Assembly: GCA_022791195.1 (NCBI GenBank)
Contig: JAAVYP010000043.1
Coordinates: 1 to 39,446, forward strand
Reading direction: 5' to 3'
DNA: 39,446 bases
Origin: Clostridiales bacterium
GTDB lineage: Bacteria; Bacillota; Clostridia; Oscillospirales; CAG-272
In this document: positions 1 through 6,693 of the stretch, piece after piece
Position numbering within the stretch: the stretch's first letter is position 1
Layout of the letters: each line of letters opens with the position of its first letter
Notes under the pieces: generated by a model
Seen by the model: only the letters and a program-made list of their open reading frames with translations
Databases searched by the model: none
What the model was told of the DNA's origin: nothing
Made by a program: the position numbers and the translations under genes

Positions 1-207
1 ATCGTAAACTTTTGGTTTTTATAAATCTTGGTACGAGTCACTCGCTCAATTTCTAACAAATTTTTGCTCGTTTTGAGGCATAGGCGAATTGCTCTTCGGG
101 CAATTCGCGTGGCATGGTTTTGATCAAACTTTTGCGCAAAAGTTTGCGGGGTGCAGGGGTTAGTACCCCTGCAAAGAAAAAAGTATATAATTAAATGATA
201 TCTTATC
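1..207 (+). repeat. Three-hairpin interspersed repeat, copy 1
   Basis: The first 91 bases are identical to the reverse complement of 4599-4689. Three hairpins follow. Alpha has arms at 84-92 and 100-108. Beta is a perfect 22-bp palindrome at 125-146. Gamma has arms TGCAGGGGT at 152-160 and ACCCCTGCA at 165-173. An A-rich tail with TATATAAT at 184-191 and then GATATC ends the unit. Copies 2 and 3 keep the same hairpin order with different but compensating stem bases. The left end may continue beyond the window. No coding frame here is convincing. Confidence 0.8.
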
Positions 208-371
208 AAGTATGCCGCAGGGCCAAACCCGCAGAAGAAAAAGAAGGATCTATTCATAAATGATATTTGTTGATCGTGGGAGTGTGAGGGTGAAACCCTC
301 ACAAAAAAGAAAATATATAATAGTGGAGATAATTATATTTTTCAAAGGTGCAGGGGTTGCTTCCCCTGCAA
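208..371 (+). repeat. Partial modules of the same hairpin repeat
   Basis: This stretch has no gene and looks like stacked fragments of the repeat. A gamma hairpin with stems TGTGAGGG and CCCTCACA lies near 285-305. It is followed by an A-rich tail with TATATAAT, closely matching the tail of copy 2. Another gamma-like hairpin has arms TGCAGGGG (349-356) and CCCCTGCA (363-370). A weaker GC hairpin sits near 211-232. Confidence 0.55.
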
Positions 372-400
372 AAAAACAGGGAGCCATGCCCCCTGTTTTT
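372..400 (-). terminator. Rho-independent terminator of rnj
   Basis: Inverted repeat with arms AAAAACAGGG (372-381) and CCCTGTTTTT (391-400) and a nine-base loop. Read on the minus strand it lies 28 bases past the RNase J stop codon and ends in a T run. It also has a T run on the plus strand, so it could act in both directions. Confidence 0.8.
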
Positions 401-427
401 CTTTAAGACTAAGCCGTTAGGCTTATC

Positions 428-2107
428 TTATATATTCATAATCACCGGCAAAATCATCGGACGACGCTTGGTTTTCTGATAAATGCATTTGGACAGCTCA
501 TCCCGCACAGCATTTTTCATCTGATTCCACTCGACCTTGCCCCTGGTCAAGCATTTGTCAATCTCTTCGGCCGAAATAGCGCGCAGCTCTTCCATCAGCT
601 CCTCGTTTTCACGTACATAGACAAATCCGCGCGACACCACATCCGGTCCCGATGCAATCTGATACGTGTTCGTGTCCACCGTGGCCACCACGACAATCAG
701 TCCGTCCTCGGACAAATGCTTGCGGTCTCTTAGCACGATGTTGCCTACGTCTCCGACGCCTAAGCCGTCTACCAGCACCTTGCCGGCCTGCTCAGCGCCG
801 TTAAAGCGAATGCCCTTGCCGTCAATTTCAAGCACTTTGCCGATATCCGAAACAAACACATGGTTGGCCGGCATGCCCATGCTGCACGCCAGTTCCTTGT
901 GCGCATACAGATGCTTGTATTCACCGTGCACCGGCATAAAATACCGCGGACGAACCAAGGCGTGCATCAGCTTGAGCTCCTCTGCACAGGCGTGCCCCGA
1001 CACGTGAACCGACACCGACTGGTCACGGAAAACGGCGATGCCCTTGCGGCACAGCTCGTTAATAATATTATCCACTAATTTTTCGTTGCCCGGTATGGCA
1101 TGGGCCGAAATCACCACCAGGTCATTCACGCCCAGCTGCACCCGGTCGTGCTCTGCATACGCCATACGGTAAAGAGCCGACATAGGCTCGCCCTGCGAAC
1201 CGGTCGAAATAATGGTCAGCTTTTCGGGCGGATATTTCTTCATTTCGGTGATGTCGATAATCGTGCCCTTGGGCACTTTCATGTAGCCAAGCTCCATGGC
1301 CGCCGATACGATGTTCAGCATGCTGCGTCCGGTCACGGCCACCTTCCTCCCGTACTGCGCCGAAGCGTCAATAATCTGCTGTACTCTATGTACATTGGAG
1401 GAGAAGGTCGCAATCACGATGCGCTTATCCTTGTGCCGCATGAAGATATTGTCCAGGCTCTTGCCCACATTTTTTTCAGAAGGAGAGTACCCCTCCCGCT
1501 CCGCATTTGTGGATTCGCACATGAGCAGCAGCACGCCTTTTTTACCGATCGCCCCCAGCCGGCTAAGATCGGTCACCTCGCCGTCTACCGGCGTATAGTC
1601 CACCTTAAAGTCGCCCGAGTGAACCAGCACGCCAAGCGGGGTTGTGATAGCCAGCGCGCACGCGTCTGCAATCGAGTGATTCACATGGATAAACTCCACT
1701 TTAAACGAGCCGCTTTCCACCACGTCCCCCGCCTTGACGCAAACCAGCTCAGGCTGTATCTCGTACTTGTGCTCGGTCAGCTTGTTGGCCAATATGCCCA
1801 GGGTCAGCTTGGTGCCGTATACCGGCACATGCAGCTCCTTTAACACAAAGGGCAGCGCGCCGATGTGGTCTTCATGCCCGTGGGTCAAAAAGATGCCCTT
1901 TATTTTGTCTTGCTTGTTCACCAAATAGGACACATCGGGAATGACAAGGTCAATGCCCAGCATGTCGTCATCCGGAAAGCCCAGTCCGCAGTCTACCACG
2001 ATGATTTCATCATTGTATTCAATCACCGTCATGTTCTTGCCGATTTCAGAAAGCCCGCCCAATGGAATGATGCGGATTTTCCCGTTTATTTTCTTTTTTC
2101 TTGCCAT
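428..2107 (-). CDS. rnj: Ribonuclease J (metallo-beta-lactamase/beta-CASP RNase)
   Basis: RNase J has endonuclease and 5'-to-3' exonuclease activity and drives mRNA turnover and rRNA maturation in Firmicutes. The 559-residue product has the usual family length (about 555). The metallo-beta-lactamase zinc motif HGHEDH is at residues 76-81, followed by beta-CASP and C-terminal RNase J regions with motifs such as SGHA and MPVHGE. The start at 2107 (MARKKKINGK) is chosen because AGAAAGGA precedes it; the longer in-frame start at 2170 lacks a ribosome binding site and family similarity. A consensus promoter lies about 190 bases upstream, giving a long leader, and a terminator follows. Whether this is the J1 or J2 paralogue cannot be decided here. 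Confidence 0.95.
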   Translation of the reverse strand: MARKKKINGKIRIIPLGGLSEIGKNMTVIEYNDEIIVVDCGLGFPDDDMLGIDLVIPDVSYLVNKQDKIKGIFLTHGHEDHIGALPFVLKELHVPVYGTKLTLGILANKLTEHKYEIQPELVCVKAGDVVESGSFKVEFIHVNHSIADACALAITTPLGVLVHSGDFKVDYTPVDGEVTDLSRLGAIGKKGVLLLMCESTNAEREGYSPSEKNVGKSLDNIFMRHKDKRIVIATFSSNVHRVQQIIDASAQYGRKVAVTGRSMLNIVSAAMELGYMKVPKGTIIDITEMKKYPPEKLTIISTGSQGEPMSALYRMAYAEHDRVQLGVNDLVVISAHAIPGNEKLVDNIINELCRKGIAVFRDQSVSVHVSGHACAEELKLMHALVRPRYFMPVHGEYKHLYAHKELACSMGMPANHVFVSDIGKVLEIDGKGIRFNGAEQAGKVLVDGLGVGDVGNIVLRDRKHLSEDGLIVVVATVDTNTYQIASGPDVVSRGFVYVRENEELMEELRAISAEEIDKCLTRGKVEWNQMKNAVRDELSKCIYQKTKRRPMILPVIMNI

Positions 2108-2300
2108 ATTTTTCCTTTCTAACAATAAAAGAGCGCAAAACACCTGTCTTACCCTTTTTTGGCAGCGCATTTCTCTTGGCGCAAAAAAAGGATAAGCCCT
2201 TCACGCTTACGTTTCTTTGTAACCGGCGTTCCTATAGAATGTCAGGCGTACAACATTCCTCTCGCACGGTTTTTATTATACGAACAGCTCAAGTATCTCA

Positions 2301-2329
2301 ATTATAACAGAACCAAGCCAAAAAGTCAA
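2301..2329 (-). promoter_or_regulatory. Sigma-A promoter for rnj
   Basis: On the minus strand a -35 box TTGACT (2324-2329) is separated by 17 bases from -10 TATAAT (2301-2306). The -35 box overlaps the stop codon of the upstream 98-residue gene. The transcript would carry a leader of about 185-190 nt before rnj, with a possible GCGC-stem hairpin bordered by T and A runs near 2160-2195. Confidence 0.8.
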
Positions 2330-2622
2330 TGTACCGCCCAAAAGACCGCAAAAGCGAGCAGCAACGCCCCGCCGGCAATCCCGGCTATGAGACGCAGCCG
2401 AAGCATGCGGTCGATCCTTTTCTTGGCGCGCTCTTTGGCAAAATAACCGCCGATGAGGCCTTCGCTCACAATCTGATTGGCGGCGGCCGCCATGTCGAGC
2501 GGTTCCTCTTTCTTTTTTTGCTCCTTTTTCCCGTTTTTGTCTTTAAGTATAAAATAGACTTCTTCAAACAGATCAGACCCCGTGCCTGTCCATCGGATGA
2601 TTTTTCGCTGTTTATCCTTCAT
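2326..2622 (-). CDS. Small membrane protein of unknown function, upstream of rnj
   Basis: The 98-residue product has a charged, Lys/Glu-rich first half (KDKNGKKEQKKKEE near residues 27-40), a short Ala-rich stretch, a second basic stretch (KERAKKRIDR) and one C-terminal transmembrane segment at roughly residues 74-95. I do not recognise a family. AAAGGGG lies about nine bases before the ATG. It is co-directional with rnj, and the rnj promoter sits over its stop codon, so the two may be partly co-transcribed. A single-pass tail-anchored protein with the basic part in the cytoplasm is the simplest reading. Confidence 0.65.
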   Translation of the reverse strand: MKDKQRKIIRWTGTGSDLFEEVYFILKDKNGKKEQKKKEEPLDMAAAANQIVSEGLIGGYFAKERAKKRIDRMLRLRLIAGIAGGALLLAFAVFWAVH

Positions 2623-2843
2623 GGCTGTTATGCCCCTTTCGCTTTGTCAGATGATCTCTCACAGCGAGTATCTGGCCGATAAAAATGATTTTATTCATTG
2701 CAATTATGCAAGATTTATGATACACTTTAATAAATGTACAAAATAAGACGGAATCATTACCGAATGTCTCTATTTCGAGCCAATCATTTCCTCTGTCTTA
2801 TCAAGTTTGAATGCTGCCAATAAGCAGCGGAATGGAGCATAGC

Positions 2844-4355
2844 ATGAATTTTGAACTCCTCGCCTTTGTCTTTTACTTTCTCGTTGTTCTTGCCATCGGC
2901 CTTTACTTCTTTTGGCGGAGCAAAGGCGCCGGTGAAAAGGATTATTTCCTCGGCGGCCGCCGCATGGGGCCGTGGGTTACGGCTTTGTCAGCCCAGGCCT
3001 CGGACATGTCCGCCTGGCTGCTCATGGGTCTGCCGGGCAGCATCCTCGCGTTTGGCTTTGGTCAAATGTGGGTCGGCATCGGCCTTGCACTTGGCACCGC
3101 CGCCAACTGGATCTTTGTGGCTGCCAGACTTCGCCGGTTCTCCCAGGCGGCTGATGATTCCATCACCTTGCCGCAGTATCTTTCCAATCGCTTTGCCACC
3201 CAAAACCGGGTGCTGCAAATCATTTGCGCCGTTATTTTCTTAGTCTGCTTCACCATTTACGTGGCGTCCAGCTTTGTGGCCGGGTCAACCGTATTCACCA
3301 CCCTGTTCCCCAGCTTGTCCGGCCAGTGGACCATGGCCATTTTCGCGGCCATCATCATTGCCTATACCTTCCTTGGCGGCTTTAAAGCCGTTTGCTGGAC
3401 TGATTTCTTTCAGGGGCTGTTAATGTTGGCGGCGCTGCTGGCTGTTCCGATTGTGATTCTGGTCACACAAAACCTTGATTTTTCGCTGCTTTCGACGGTG
3501 TACACAAACGCCGCCGACGGCACGGTATATACCTTTGGCTCCAACCTGTTCGGCGCCGATCCCAGAGAGATTATTTCGGGTCTCGCCTGGGGTCTTGGCT
3601 ATTTCGGCATGCCGCATATTTTAGTCCGTTTTATGTCCATTGAGAAACCCTCTATGGTGAAAAAGAGCGCGACGGTAGCGATTATCTGGGTGGTTTTAGC
3701 CTTGTTTGCGACCAGCCTGATTGCTTACTTTGGCCGCATACTGGTGGCCGAAGAGCTGCTGCCCCTCGGCATGCAGGAGAGCGTCTTTATCGTGCTGGCC
3801 CGCAAGCTGTTCCCGCCGGTGATTGCCGGCCTGCTCATGGCCGCGATTATCGCCGCTTCCATGTCCACGGCTGACTCGCAGTTGCTGGTTGCCTCCAGCT
3901 CTTTCACCTCGGACATTTACAAGCCCTTTATCCGCAAAAACGCATCGGAAAAAGAAGTGCTGTGGGTAGGGCGCGGCGTGGTGCTGTGCGTGGCAGTCAT
4001 TGCTTACTTTATCGCCTCGAACAAAGGCGCCGGCGCGCAGGCCATCATGGACATGGTGGGCAACGCATGGGGCGGATTCGGCTCGGCCTTCGGCCCGGTT
4101 GTCATTCTCTCGCTTTTCTGGCGGCGCTTTACCTACAAAGGCGCGATTGCCGGCGTCATCGGCGGCGCGCTGACCGACGTGCTGTGGTATCTGTTTTTAA
4201 CCAAGCCGACCGGCATTTACGAGCTGCTGCCCGGCTTCGCGGCAGGTCTTGTCTGCGCGGTGATTGTCACCCTGATTGACAAGGCGCCCTCTAAAGAGGC
4301 CACTGCGATTTTTGACAAAGCTACAGCTAATACCTCCACTGGTGGGGATGAATAA
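2844..4355 (+). CDS. putP: Sodium/proline symporter (PutP, SSS family)
   Basis: A 503-residue polytopic protein of the sodium:solute symporter family, expected to bring proline into the cell with Na+. It shows the early PutP signature FFWRSKGAGEKDYFLGGRRM, the TALSAQASDMSAW segment of the first core helices, the ASMSTADSQLL stretch around residues 340-355, and GAFGPVVILSLFWRR-like residues in the later helices. About 12-13 hydrophobic segments are visible and length is normal. The start at 2844 has GGAG six bases upstream; in-frame ATGs at 2811 and 2832 add residues outside the family pattern. It is divergent from rnj and ends in a strong terminator, so it is probably monocistronic. Substrate is inferred from family resemblance. 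Confidence 0.9.
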   Translation: MNFELLAFVFYFLVVLAIGLYFFWRSKGAGEKDYFLGGRRMGPWVTALSAQASDMSAWLLMGLPGSILAFGFGQMWVGIGLALGTAANWIFVAARLRRFSQAADDSITLPQYLSNRFATQNRVLQIICAVIFLVCFTIYVASSFVAGSTVFTTLFPSLSGQWTMAIFAAIIIAYTFLGGFKAVCWTDFFQGLLMLAALLAVPIVILVTQNLDFSLLSTVYTNAADGTVYTFGSNLFGADPREIISGLAWGLGYFGMPHILVRFMSIEKPSMVKKSATVAIIWVVLALFATSLIAYFGRILVAEELLPLGMQESVFIVLARKLFPPVIAGLLMAAIIAASMSTADSQLLVASSSFTSDIYKPFIRKNASEKEVLWVGRGVVLCVAVIAYFIASNKGAGAQAIMDMVGNAWGGFGSAFGPVVILSLFWRRFTYKGAIAGVIGGALTDVLWYLFLTKPTGIYELLPGFAAGLVCAVIVTLIDKAPSKEATAIFDKATANTSTGGDE

Positions 4356-4371
4356 ATAAAGTGAAAAATAA

Positions 4372-4402
4372 AAAACCAGCGGGTGTTTCCGCTGGTTTTT
4401 TT
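4372..4402 (+). terminator. Terminator of putP
   Basis: Stem AAAACCAGCGG (4372-4382) and CCGCTGGTTTT (4389-4399) with a six-base loop and a run of seven T residues, 17 bases after the putP stop. Confidence 0.92.
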
Positions 4403-4479
4403 GTGTATTCATAAATATATCTGCTGAATCTTAACATGTGAAGAGTTGTAAGAACAAACCCTACTACCCTTTTAAAATA

Positions 4480-4689
4480 GAATTATCTCCACTATTATAT
4501 ATTTTCTTCTTTTTCTGTGAGGGTTTCACCCCCACGCCCCCATAAACTTTTAGGAAAAAGTTTAACAAAACCCGGCGAGGCGTAATTGACCCTACGGTCA
4601 ATTCGCCTATGCCTCAAAACGAGCAAAAATTTGTTAGAAATTGAGCGAGTGACTCGTACCAAGATTTATAAAAACCAAAAGTTTACGAT
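4480..4689 (-). repeat. Three-hairpin interspersed repeat, copy 2 (inverted)
   Basis: Read on the minus strand, 4689-4599 is identical to 1-91. The alpha hairpin has arms AATTGACC (4584-4591) and GGTCAATT (4596-4603). Beta has arms AAACTTTT (4544-4551) and AAAAGTTT (4556-4563). Gamma is a GU-containing stem ending CCCTCACA. The A-rich tail contains TATATAAT, near 4487-4500. Together with copy 1 it forms an inverted pair bracketing rnj and putP. Confidence 0.8.
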
Positions 4690-4700
4690 TCTGATTTCGA

Positions 4701-4800
4701 CAAGGGACTAAGGCAAAGCGAACGGAAAGGTTTTCGTAGACCTATTCGCTTATTTCATTAAATGTCCCTTGGTGCCAAAGGGAGTATTTTCTTTGTTTTT
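4701..4800. other. Folded intergenic element beside repeat copy 2
   Basis: Nested pairing is visible: CAAGGGAC (4701-4708) with GTCCCTTG (4764-4771), AGCGAA (4717-4722) with TTCGCT (4745-4750), and AGGT (4728-4731) with ACCT (4740-4743). The right outer arm can instead pair as CCCTTGG with CCAAAGGG across 4766-4781, followed by a T-rich tract to about 4801, which looks terminator-like on the plus strand. No promoter or downstream plus-strand gene was found. It may be a small RNA or another repeat type. Confidence 0.4.
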
Positions 4801-4837
4801 TAGTTGTACCGTTCTGGTGGGTCTCTGGCTTTGCTTT

Positions 4838-4993
4838 AAACAAATTTCAGCACACGCTGAGGCATAGATAAATTGACTGTATAGTCAATTTATCTCGCCG
4901 GGTTTTGCCACGCTTTTTCCTAAAAGCGTGTGGGGGTGTGGGGGCGAAGCCCTCGCAGAAAGAAAAAAGTATATAATCTAAATGATATCTCTA
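4838..4993 (+). repeat. Three-hairpin interspersed repeat, copy 3 (divergent)
   Basis: It shares CAAATTT, GAGGCATAG and the A-rich tail GAAAAAAGTATATAAT with copy 1. Alpha is a perfect 12-bp stem GATAAATTGACT (4867-4878) with AGTCAATTTATC (4883-4894). Beta is ACGCTTTT (4910-4917) with AAAAGCGT (4922-4929), a compensated change from AAACTTTT/AAAAGTTT. Gamma is TGTGGGGGC (4937-4945) with GCCCTCGCA (4949-4957). The first 80 bases of copies 1 and 2 are largely absent. Confidence 0.75.
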
Positions 4994-5016
4994 AACAGAA
5001 AAAATGATATAGAAAG

Positions 5017-5040
5017 ACCCCCGTGTAAGACGGGGGTTTT
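5017..5040 (-). terminator. Terminator downstream of the XRE genes
   Basis: Perfect stem ACCCCCGT (5017-5024) and ACGGGGGT (5030-5037) with loop GTAAG. It begins essentially at the stop codon of the downstream XRE gene. Its minus-strand tail is only moderately T-rich. Confidence 0.7.
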
Positions 5041-5308
5041 AATTATTGATAATACTATCTGGGAACACAGACGCGTTGATCAATTTGGCTGGCTCAATAT
5101 TAAGAGCATCGGCAATATCAAAGAACACTTCTAACGAAAAACCGGTTGCAAGCCCCGGTGCTTCTATTGAACTGACTAAAGATCGGCTTATATGAGCCTT
5201 TTCAGCTAACTTCTCTTGCGAAAGACCTCTTAGCTTTCTAAGAGACGCAATCGCAATGCCCAGTTGTATAAACCTGTCTTGATTTTTAAACGAAACCACT
5301 TTACTCAT
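5039..5308 (-). CDS. XRE-family HTH regulator, downstream paralogue
   Basis: An 89-residue single-domain DNA-binding protein. A Cro/CI-type helix-turn-helix spans about residues 16-77, with the recognition region LSQEKLAEKAHISRSLVSSI and a following hydrophobic helix (FFDIADALNIEP). It differs from the upstream copy at 12 of 89 positions (about 87% identity). The recognition helix is unchanged, so both probably bind the same operator. AAAGGG lies nine bases before the ATG, and a TATAAT-like box lies in the 140-bp gap. Phage-type repressors and restriction-modification controllers have this form, but no partner gene is present. Confidence 0.85.
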   Translation of the reverse strand: MSKVVSFKNQDRFIQLGIAIASLRKLRGLSQEKLAEKAHISRSLVSSIEAPGLATGFSLEVFFDIADALNIEPAKLINASVFPDSIINN

Positions 5309-5388
5309 AGTAAATTACCCTTTGAAACTTAAATACATTTTTATTATATATTTTTCGGCCTTTTTTAGCTGTATTTATCAGAAAGCGA

Positions 5389-5417
5389 TTGACTAAAATT
5401 GTAAGCAATGGTATAAT
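5389..5417 (+). promoter_or_regulatory. Consensus plus-strand promoter facing into the upstream XRE gene
   Basis: TTGACT (5389-5394), a 17-base spacer and TATAAT (5412-5417). It lies between the two minus-strand XRE genes and points towards the 3' end of the upstream one, so its transcript would begin near 5424 and run antisense to that gene. No plus-strand gene follows until 5925. Confidence 0.65.
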
Positions 5418-5449
5418 TTGTTATGAGTTTGTTTGTTTTTGTAATAACA

Positions 5450-5719
5450 TTAGTTGTTAAATATATTATCTGAAAAGACAGAAGCCTTTATCAAATCAGC
5501 AGGGTCGATGGTGAGTGCATCGGCAATATTAAAGAAGATTTCCAATGAAAAACCTGTTGCCATACCCGGTGCTTCTATCGAACTGACTAAAGATCGGCTT
5601 ATATGAGCCTTTTCAGCTAACTTCTCTTGCGAAAGACCTCTTAACTTTCTAAGAGAAGCGATAGCAATACCTAATTGTATGAACCGATCTCTGTTTTTAA
5701 ATGATACTTCTTTACTCAT
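5450..5719 (-). CDS. XRE-family HTH regulator, upstream paralogue
   Basis: An 89-residue tandem duplicate of the gene at 5039-5308. The HTH core is identical, and the differences cluster at residues 53-87, the part usually used for dimerisation in small XRE proteins. The duplication seems to include upstream DNA, since both genes are preceded by a CCGAAA-containing, A-rich segment ending in TATAAT. AAGGAAAA precedes the ATG. Divergence in the C-terminal part with a fixed recognition helix suggests separate dimers acting on shared sites, but this is inference. No target operator was identified with confidence. Confidence 0.85.
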   Translation of the reverse strand: MSKEVSFKNRDRFIQLGIAIASLRKLRGLSQEKLAEKAHISRSLVSSIEAPGMATGFSLEIFFNIADALTIDPADLIKASVFSDNIFNN

Positions 5720-5891
5720 AATCGCAAATTTTCCTTAATTTTTACTATATAAATAAATTATACTTTTATTTCGGTTTTTATTCAGCACACAAACATGAGC
5801 AAAAGAGTGTATTTGTGAGCAAAAATAATTTTAAAAAAGCTAATGAGTAATTTAGAAAACATTTTGTTAATGTGTTTTATTTTAAAGGGTA

Positions 5892-5907
5892 CATGTATCT
5901 ATACATG
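5892..5907. promoter_or_regulatory. Palindrome upstream of the AbrB-like gene, candidate operator
   Basis: CATGTAT (5892-5898) and ATACATG (5901-5907) form a perfect inverted repeat with a CT spacer, ending 17 bases before the ATG and just upstream of the ribosome binding site. Its position in the leader of a regulator gene suggests autoregulation. No clear -35/-10 pair could be assigned around it. Confidence 0.45.
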
Positions 5908-5924
5908 CAAGAAAGGAAACCATC

Positions 5925-6185
5925 ATGCAAACAACCACAAAAACCGTAGACGAAATGGGCCGCGTCGTGCTGCCCGCGCACATGCGCGCTGCCTTGGACT
6001 TAGGCATCGGCGTGCTGGTGCAGATCACCATGAAAGAAGATGAAATCATCATCAAAAAACAAAAAGCCGCCTGCACTTTCTGCGGGCGGGAGGACAGCCT
6101 GACCCAACATAACGGCAAGTGCGTCTGCGCCCACTGTCGGCAAATCTTAGCAAATCAAAAGGAGACTGAATCATGTTTCAATTAA
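5925..6185 (+). CDS. AbrB/SpoVT-type transition-state regulator with Cys-rich tail
   Basis: The first 45 residues match the AbrB swapped-hairpin DNA-binding domain (VDEMGRVVLPAHMR ... DEIIIKK), which binds DNA as a dimer. It is followed by Cys50-x2-Cys53 and Cys68-x2-Cys71, with an extra Cys66, which resembles a small zinc ribbon in place of the usual AbrB multimerisation tail. AAGGAAA lies before the ATG. The stop codon overlaps the next gene by 13 bases, so the two are translationally coupled. A palindrome in the leader suggests self-control. Targets are unknown. The zinc site is inferred from Cys spacing only. Confidence 0.85.
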   Translation: MQTTTKTVDEMGRVVLPAHMRAALDLGIGVLVQITMKEDEIIIKKQKAACTFCGREDSLTQHNGKCVCAHCRQILANQKETESCFN

Positions 6186-6613
6186 CAAGCGAACTTTGTT
6201 TCGCTATCGCGGGCGCGGAAATCCGCGTGCCGAAGGATTACTATCTGCACGGTGACTCGGCCGAAGCGGCCGAGAACACCCTGACGTTTACCACGCCGGA
6301 CAAGCGCTACCAAGTGACCTACAAGGTGCACACCAACAGCAAGGGAACCGAGCAATCCCTCATCGACATCCAGATGGGTATATACAACACCTGGAACCCC
6401 ATCAGCGCCATCATAGTTGGCGGACTCACCGGCCACTGCGCGACCTATGGCAATGACAACGAGCAGTACTTTGAAGCAAGACTGTTGTTTGAAGAGGGCG
6501 AGACAGGCTGTGCTGAATTAGAAGTCACCGTTTGCACCCGTCAAGGCGACATGGGGCAAATCAAAACGTCCCCCGCGTTTAAAAATCTATTATCCGGCAT
6601 TCATAAAGTGTAA
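6173..6613 (+). CDS. Conserved-looking hypothetical protein coupled to the AbrB-like gene
   Basis: A 146-residue soluble protein with no signal peptide or transmembrane segment. Alternating hydrophobic and polar residues (LTFTTPDKRYQVTYKV, AELEVTVCT) point to a mainly beta fold, with a short Gly/Ile-rich stretch near residues 77-88 (NPISAIIVGGLTG). I do not recognise the family. AAGGAGA gives a good ribosome binding site inside the end of the upstream gene, and a hairpin terminator follows, so the pair forms a two-gene unit. Coupling suggests it works with, or is sensed by, the AbrB-like protein. Confidence 0.75.
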   Translation: MFQLTSELCFAIAGAEIRVPKDYYLHGDSAEAAENTLTFTTPDKRYQVTYKVHTNSKGTEQSLIDIQMGIYNTWNPISAIIVGGLTGHCATYGNDNEQYFEARLLFEEGETGCAELEVTVCTRQGDMGQIKTSPAFKNLLSGIHKV

Positions 6614-6621
6614 CTCTTTGA

Positions 6622-6662
6622 AAAGTCCCCTGACGGTCAGCATGGCCGCAGGGGACTTTATA
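6622..6662 (+). terminator. Hairpin terminator of the AbrB-like gene pair
   Basis: Arms AAAGTCCCCTG (6622-6632) and CAGGGGACTTT (6649-6659) with a 16-base loop. The T tract is short, so termination may be partial. It starts nine bases after the stop codon. Confidence 0.7.
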
Positions 6663-6664
6663 TA

Positions 6665-6693
6665 TTGAAGTAAATTGAACTTTATGCTATAAT
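6665..6693 (+). promoter_or_regulatory. Promoter at the head of the 111-bp repeat array
   Basis: TTGAAG (6665-6670), a 17-base spacer and TATAAT (6688-6693). The TATAAT is part of the first repeat unit. A second TATAAT lies at 6911-6916 in unit 3 and TATCAT at 7023-7028 in unit 4, so several units may carry a start point for the downstream operon. Confidence 0.6.

Noticed and set aside
1100..1843. 247-codon plus-strand frame inside rnj
   Set aside because: It is antisense to a well-conserved gene, His/Arg-rich, and lacks domain similarity.
1..4689. Composite transposon formed by the inverted repeats
   Set aside because: No transposase, no target-site duplication that I can see, and the content is housekeeping. 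The repeats look like intergenic structured elements.
5423..5473. 16-codon hydrophobic peptide (toxin-like) downstream of the plus-strand promoter
   Set aside because: The ATG falls at the predicted transcription start with no ribosome site, and the frame overlaps the XRE gene in antisense.
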